Source: Pseudomonadota bacterium (GTDB taxonomy: Bacteria; Pseudomonadota; Alphaproteobacteria; Micropepsales; Micropepsaceae). Taken from it: a DNA stretch of 64,000 bases. This document shows positions 60,558 to 64,000 of this stretch, piece by piece. The stretch lies in the NCBI GenBank assembly GCA_016201105.1, contig JACQDN010000004.1:24238-88237 (forward strand). Reading direction: 5' to 3'. Position 1 is the stretch's first letter, and each line of letters begins with the position of its first letter. A program made the position numbers and the translations under genes. The notes under the pieces were generated by a model. That model saw only the letters and a list, made by a program, of their open reading frames with translations. It searched no databases and was not told the origin of the DNA.

Positions 60558-62528
60558 ATGTCCGGCCTGTCTCGCAACTCATCGCGCTTCACGCGTTCCT
60601 TGTTCGCAGCAGTCTGTCTGATCGGAGCGGGTGTCGCCTTCGCTCCGGGCGATCTCAGCCAAGCCGCCGACCAGCCGAAGCCGCAGGCCCACAACACGAT
60701 GCGCGACAGGCTCTACTCGTTTCAATCCGACGCTGAATTGAAGCGCTATCTGCAGCGCCTGATCCCGAAGGAAGCGCCGCCGCCCGCTTCGCCTCCTCCA
60801 CCGCCGGCCATGGCAGGGACGGAATTGGACACCGTCACTACTGCGGCCGCCAACGAACCGGCAGCGAGCGACAAGATCACCAACACGCAGGAATCCGGCG
60901 TCGACGAAGGCGACATCGTCAAGAAGCGCGGCGACACGCTCGTTATTCTTCGACGCGGCCGTCTCTTCACCGTTTCGCTCGCGAACCACGCCATGAATCC
61001 GGTCGATTCCGTCAACGCCTATCCGCCCGGCGTGGACGCGCGCGACGACTGGTACGACGAAATGCTGATCTCGGGGAATCGCGTCATCGTCATCGGCTAT
61101 AGCTATTCGCGCGGCGGCACCGAGATCAACCGCTTTCAGCTGAGCGGCGATGGGCGGCTGAAATTCGACGATGCCTATCAGCTGCGCTCCAACGACTATT
61201 ATTCGTCGCGCAACTATGCCTCGCGGCTGGTTGGCCACACGCTGGTATTTTATTCGCCGTATTACCTGCGCATGTGGGGCACCCAGCCGTTCGATCTCAT
61301 GCCGGCGCTGCGGCGCTGGACGGGCGATGCGAAAGTGGGCTTCACGCGGATCGTCAGCGCCAGGCACATCTACATTCCGCCAAGCCTGCTGAATGACGAC
61401 CGCGTTGAATCTCTGCACACGATCACGACCTGCGATCTCAACGCGGCCGTGCTCGACTGCAACGCCACCGGCGTGTTCGGGCCCGCGAGCCGCACCTTCT
61501 ACGTCTCGCAACATGCCGTTTATGTCTGGGCAACGGCGTGGTGGATCGACACCAGCAGGGACAAGCGGAAGTCTCCGTCCTTCCTCTATCGCCTGCCGCT
61601 CGACGGAAGCGAACCTTCCGCCATCGGTGTGCGCGGTTCGCCCGTCGATCAGTTCTCTTTTAGGGAAGACATCGGACGCGAAGACAACGTCCTGAACGTG
61701 CTGGTGCGCGCCGAGGCGGCGGGCGATGCGATGTGGAACGGCGAATTCAGCGCCGGAGCTGTGGCACTTCTGCGCCTCCCGCTCGACTTGTTCGGTGACG
61801 GTACGCGCGAAGTGCCGATCGCTGACTATCGCCGCCTGCCGTCTCCCTCAAACGACTCTTATTCCTTCCAGAACCGTTTCGTCGGCAACTATGTGCTCTA
61901 CGGAACCGGCAACGATTGGGGTGCGCCGGTCAACCGTCATTCGATGCTGGTGGCGGCGGCGGTCAACGGCGACGCCGTCACCAGGCTCGACCTTCCGCAT
62001 GGCGTCGACCGGATCGAGATCATGGGCCGCGATGCGGTTGTGATCGGGAGCGATGAGAAAAATCTCTATTTCTCCGCTGTCGAATTGACGTCCGAGAAAC
62101 CGATGCTGGGCGATCGCTATACGCTCAAATCGGCAGTGCAAGGCGAAACGCGCAGTCACGGTTTCTTCTTCAAACCCGACGGCGATACGCGAGACGATTC
62201 CGGCGTTCTAGGACTGCCGATCGCAAGGCCGGGACGCGAAGCGTATCAGCAGCTGTTTCAGAACTCCGCGGGCATGCTGTTCCTGCGCCGCAGCGACAAA
62301 CACTTTTCGCCGCTCGGCGAACTCGACGCGCGGACGCAAGGCATCGCGGACGACAATTGCGTGGCCTCGTGCGTGGACTGGTACGGCAATGCGCGCCCGA
62401 TCTTCGCCGGTCCCCGGACATTCGCCCTGCTCGGCTATGAACTGATCGAAGGCGACGTGCAGGACAAAGCCATCCGCGAAATCGGACGCGTCAGCTTCGC
62501 ACCAGCCGGCGGCAAGCCGTTGGATTGA
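60558..62528 (+). CDS. Secreted beta-propeller domain protein
   Basis: 656 residues. A signal peptide (FTRSLFAAVCLIGAGVAFA) is followed by a proline-rich linker (PPPASPPPPPAM, about 75-86) and then TNTQESGVDEGDIVKKRGDTLVIL, the signature start of the beta-propeller domain family of secreted proteins (PF09826-type). Repeated strands such as NRVIVIGYSYSRGG and HTLVFYSPYYL make up the blades. The function of the family is unknown; export to the periplasm or beyond is likely. It stands alone with its own upstream gap. Confidence 0.83.
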   Translation: MSGLSRNSSRFTRSLFAAVCLIGAGVAFAPGDLSQAADQPKPQAHNTMRDRLYSFQSDAELKRYLQRLIPKEAPPPASPPPPPAMAGTELDTVTTAAANEPAASDKITNTQESGVDEGDIVKKRGDTLVILRRGRLFTVSLANHAMNPVDSVNAYPPGVDARDDWYDEMLISGNRVIVIGYSYSRGGTEINRFQLSGDGRLKFDDAYQLRSNDYYSSRNYASRLVGHTLVFYSPYYLRMWGTQPFDLMPALRRWTGDAKVGFTRIVSARHIYIPPSLLNDDRVESLHTITTCDLNAAVLDCNATGVFGPASRTFYVSQHAVYVWATAWWIDTSRDKRKSPSFLYRLPLDGSEPSAIGVRGSPVDQFSFREDIGREDNVLNVLVRAEAAGDAMWNGEFSAGAVALLRLPLDLFGDGTREVPIADYRRLPSPSNDSYSFQNRFVGNYVLYGTGNDWGAPVNRHSMLVAAAVNGDAVTRLDLPHGVDRIEIMGRDAVVIGSDEKNLYFSAVELTSEKPMLGDRYTLKSAVQGETRSHGFFFKPDGDTRDDSGVLGLPIARPGREAYQQLFQNSAGMLFLRRSDKHFSPLGELDARTQGIADDNCVASCVDWYGNARPIFAGPRTFALLGYELIEGDVQDKAIREIGRVSFAPAGGKPLD

Positions 62529-62674
62529 TTGCTCCGGCGACCAGTCGAGTAGGACACGGCCTTGGCATCTGGCGCGGCTCAGTTCTTCTCGCAGGCCGAC
62601 CGCGCTTGGCTGCAAATCCTTGGACCGCCAGGCCTTTCTGAGGCTGTTGTTCTTTTTCTGTTCCAGTACTAGAT

Positions 62675-62705
62675 GATTCTCATGCACAGGGCCTTTCTGT
62701 GGACA
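62675..62705 (+). promoter_or_regulatory. GANTC site and near-consensus DnaA box upstream of gcrA
   Basis: GATTC at 62675-62679 is a CcrM methylation site (GANTC). TGTGGACAA about 20 bp further on is, on the reverse strand, TTGTCCACA, one mismatch from the DnaA box TTATCCACA. In Caulobacter gcrA is controlled by DnaA, and GcrA works with GANTC methylation. Whether these sites are active here is not shown. Confidence 0.35.
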
Positions 62706-62785
62706 AGGCCTTGTAGGGCCCCTGCACTCCTTGTGCGGGTTACCGCCCTTGCTACTCTATTTTGTGCCTGAAACAGGAGGCCCCG

Positions 62786-63235
62786 ATGGGCTGGACAGAT
62801 GATCGCGTAGAGCAGTTGAAGTCGCTTTGGACGGAGGGTCTTTCAGCTAGCCAGATCGCCCGCGCTCTGGGCGGCGTCACGCGGAACGCCGTGATCGGCA
62901 AGGTGCATCGCCTGGGCCTTGCCGGCCGCGCCACGCCCACCCGCAGCGACCGCCCGCGCCTGCCTTCGGCGCCGAAAGTCTCCATGCGCACCTATGCGCC
63001 GGAACCTCCGGTGGTGGAGGAAGATCCCGTCACGCTGGAAGACGGTAGCCACGCCACCGTGCTCACCATCAACGATCGCATGTGCCGCTGGCCGATCGGC
63101 GATCCGGCGGAGAACGAGTTCCACTTCTGCGGCAGGAAGCCGAAAAACGGTTCGCCCTATTGCGAAGCGCATGCGCGCAAGGCCTATCAGCCGCAGCAGG
63201 CGCGCAGCCGCGATAAAGGGCGGATGGTTGGGTAG
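62786..63235 (+). CDS. gcrA: GcrA cell-cycle regulator
   Basis: 149 residues from the ATG at 62786, with AGGAGG 6 bp upstream. GcrA is a sigma70 cofactor of alphaproteobacteria that activates genes with methylated GANTC sites. The N-terminal DNA-binding domain MGWTDDRVEQLKSLWTEG, SASQIARALGG and RNAVIGKVHRLGL is complete. The middle is a basic linker; the C-terminus (CRWPIGDP, FHFCGRKPKNGSPYCEAHARKAYQP) is the sigma-binding part with conserved Cys/His. The gene identifies the window as alphaproteobacterial. Confidence 0.94.
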   Translation: MGWTDDRVEQLKSLWTEGLSASQIARALGGVTRNAVIGKVHRLGLAGRATPTRSDRPRLPSAPKVSMRTYAPEPPVVEEDPVTLEDGSHATVLTINDRMCRWPIGDPAENEFHFCGRKPKNGSPYCEAHARKAYQPQQARSRDKGRMVG

Positions 63236-63378
63236 TCCTTCGGGGCGCCGCTCTCGCGGCGCACCTCAGGATGACGAGACCAGTGCGTGGTGCGGATGCA
63301 TGCGTCGCGCACCACCTCACCATGACGAGAGCACCGAATGGCGTCATCCTGAGGTGCGAGCGAAGCGAGCCCCGAAGG

Positions 63379-63381
<3 letters not shown>
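63236..63381. repeat. Inverted repeat of GTCATCCTGAGG type (family h)
   Basis: GTCCTTCGGGGCGCC...CACCTCAGGATGAC (63236-63275) and GTCATCCTGAGGTGCG...CCCGAAGGATG (63341-63381) face each other. Elements of this sequence are common in alphaproteobacterial genomes. The last ATG of the right arm is the start codon of the next gene. Confidence 0.85.
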
Positions 63382-63858
<477 letters not shown>

Positions 63859-63898
63859 CTCCCACCCTCCCTCACATGAGGGTTAGGTAGTCAAGCTA

Positions 63899-64000
63899 GT
63901 GGATAGCAACAAGTTTGCAGCTTTGTTTGCCCGCGAAGGATCGCCTTTTCGTCCCGACCAGAGTTTGGAGCAGCGCCGCGCGCAGGCGCGGTCAAGGATG
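63899..64000 (+). CDS. Possible start of a gene running off the window
   Basis: From a GTG at 63899 a frame stays open for 34 codons to the window end, beginning VDSNKFAALFAREGSPFRPD. There is no strong Shine-Dalgarno sequence, and the frame is too short to identify. It could equally be non-coding. Confidence 0.25.
   Translation, partial: MDSNKFAALFAREGSPFRPDQSLEQRRAQARSRM

Overview
The window is one contiguous 64 kb stretch of a GC-rich alphaproteobacterial chromosome. The evidence is a GcrA-type cell-cycle regulator (62786-63235), a class I lysyl-tRNA synthetase, the long two-domain dCTP deaminase, the ybbN / LON-domain / Trm112 / DUF971 cluster, the argD-argF-hslO order and a DUF3775 protein. 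I cannot place the genus; a Rhizomicrobium/Micropepsales- or Caulobacterales-like lineage is a guess. There are no rRNA genes, insertion sequences, prophage genes or CRISPR arrays. One tRNA (Gly, anticodon GCC) is present.

Layout. 0-6 kb: a TPR protein, two genes that carry three copies of a GNAT-like domain, a sarcosine-oxidase-like flavoprotein, a lipoprotein, a Nth-like Fe-S protein and a membrane protein. 6-17 kb: housekeeping genes (dcd, a DinG-like helicase, a hybrid histidine kinase with degenerate output domains, lysS, an S24 repressor-like protein, pyrD). 17-29 kb: DoxX, two thioesterases divergent from a TetR-quinone oxidoreductase pair, leuB and leuD separated by an enoyl-CoA hydratase, a KirBac-like channel without a GYG filter, and the co-directional ybbN-to-DUF971 run. 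29-42.6 kb is the accessory part: an amine oxidase, three toxin-antitoxin modules (30.5, 35.2 and 39.1 kb), tRNA-Gly, an acyl-CoA dehydrogenase pair, an AP2 protein, a SEC-C protein with a doubtful N-terminus, a frameshifted MFS gene, and three paralogous secreted proteins with two HxlR regulators, one paralogue broken by an in-frame TGA. 42.6-64 kb: a POT transporter, a CPBP protease, a kinase-like/P-loop fusion, an mgtA-type ATPase, yqjD/yqjE-like genes, a large GH18/deacetylase/glycosyltransferase fusion, a multi-pass protein with a palindromic repeat inside its frame, argDF-hslO, a secreted beta-propeller protein, gcrA and a glutathione peroxidase.

Working together: leuB/leuD serve leucine synthesis, argD/argF arginine synthesis, pyrD and dcd pyrimidine supply. 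YbbN, Hsp33 and glutathione peroxidase form a redox and protein-quality group. The two acyl-CoA dehydrogenases look like partner subunits.

The most striking feature beyond the genes is a set of 110-180 bp composite palindromic repeats in many intergenic gaps, whose inner modules appear to be exchanged between families. One copy lies inside an open reading frame (55519-55634) and another element appears to supply a start codon (63379). No defence system or secondary-metabolite cluster was recognised. The best candidates for unusual biology are the in-frame repeat, the filter-less KirBac-like protein and the HxlR/secreted-protein locus.
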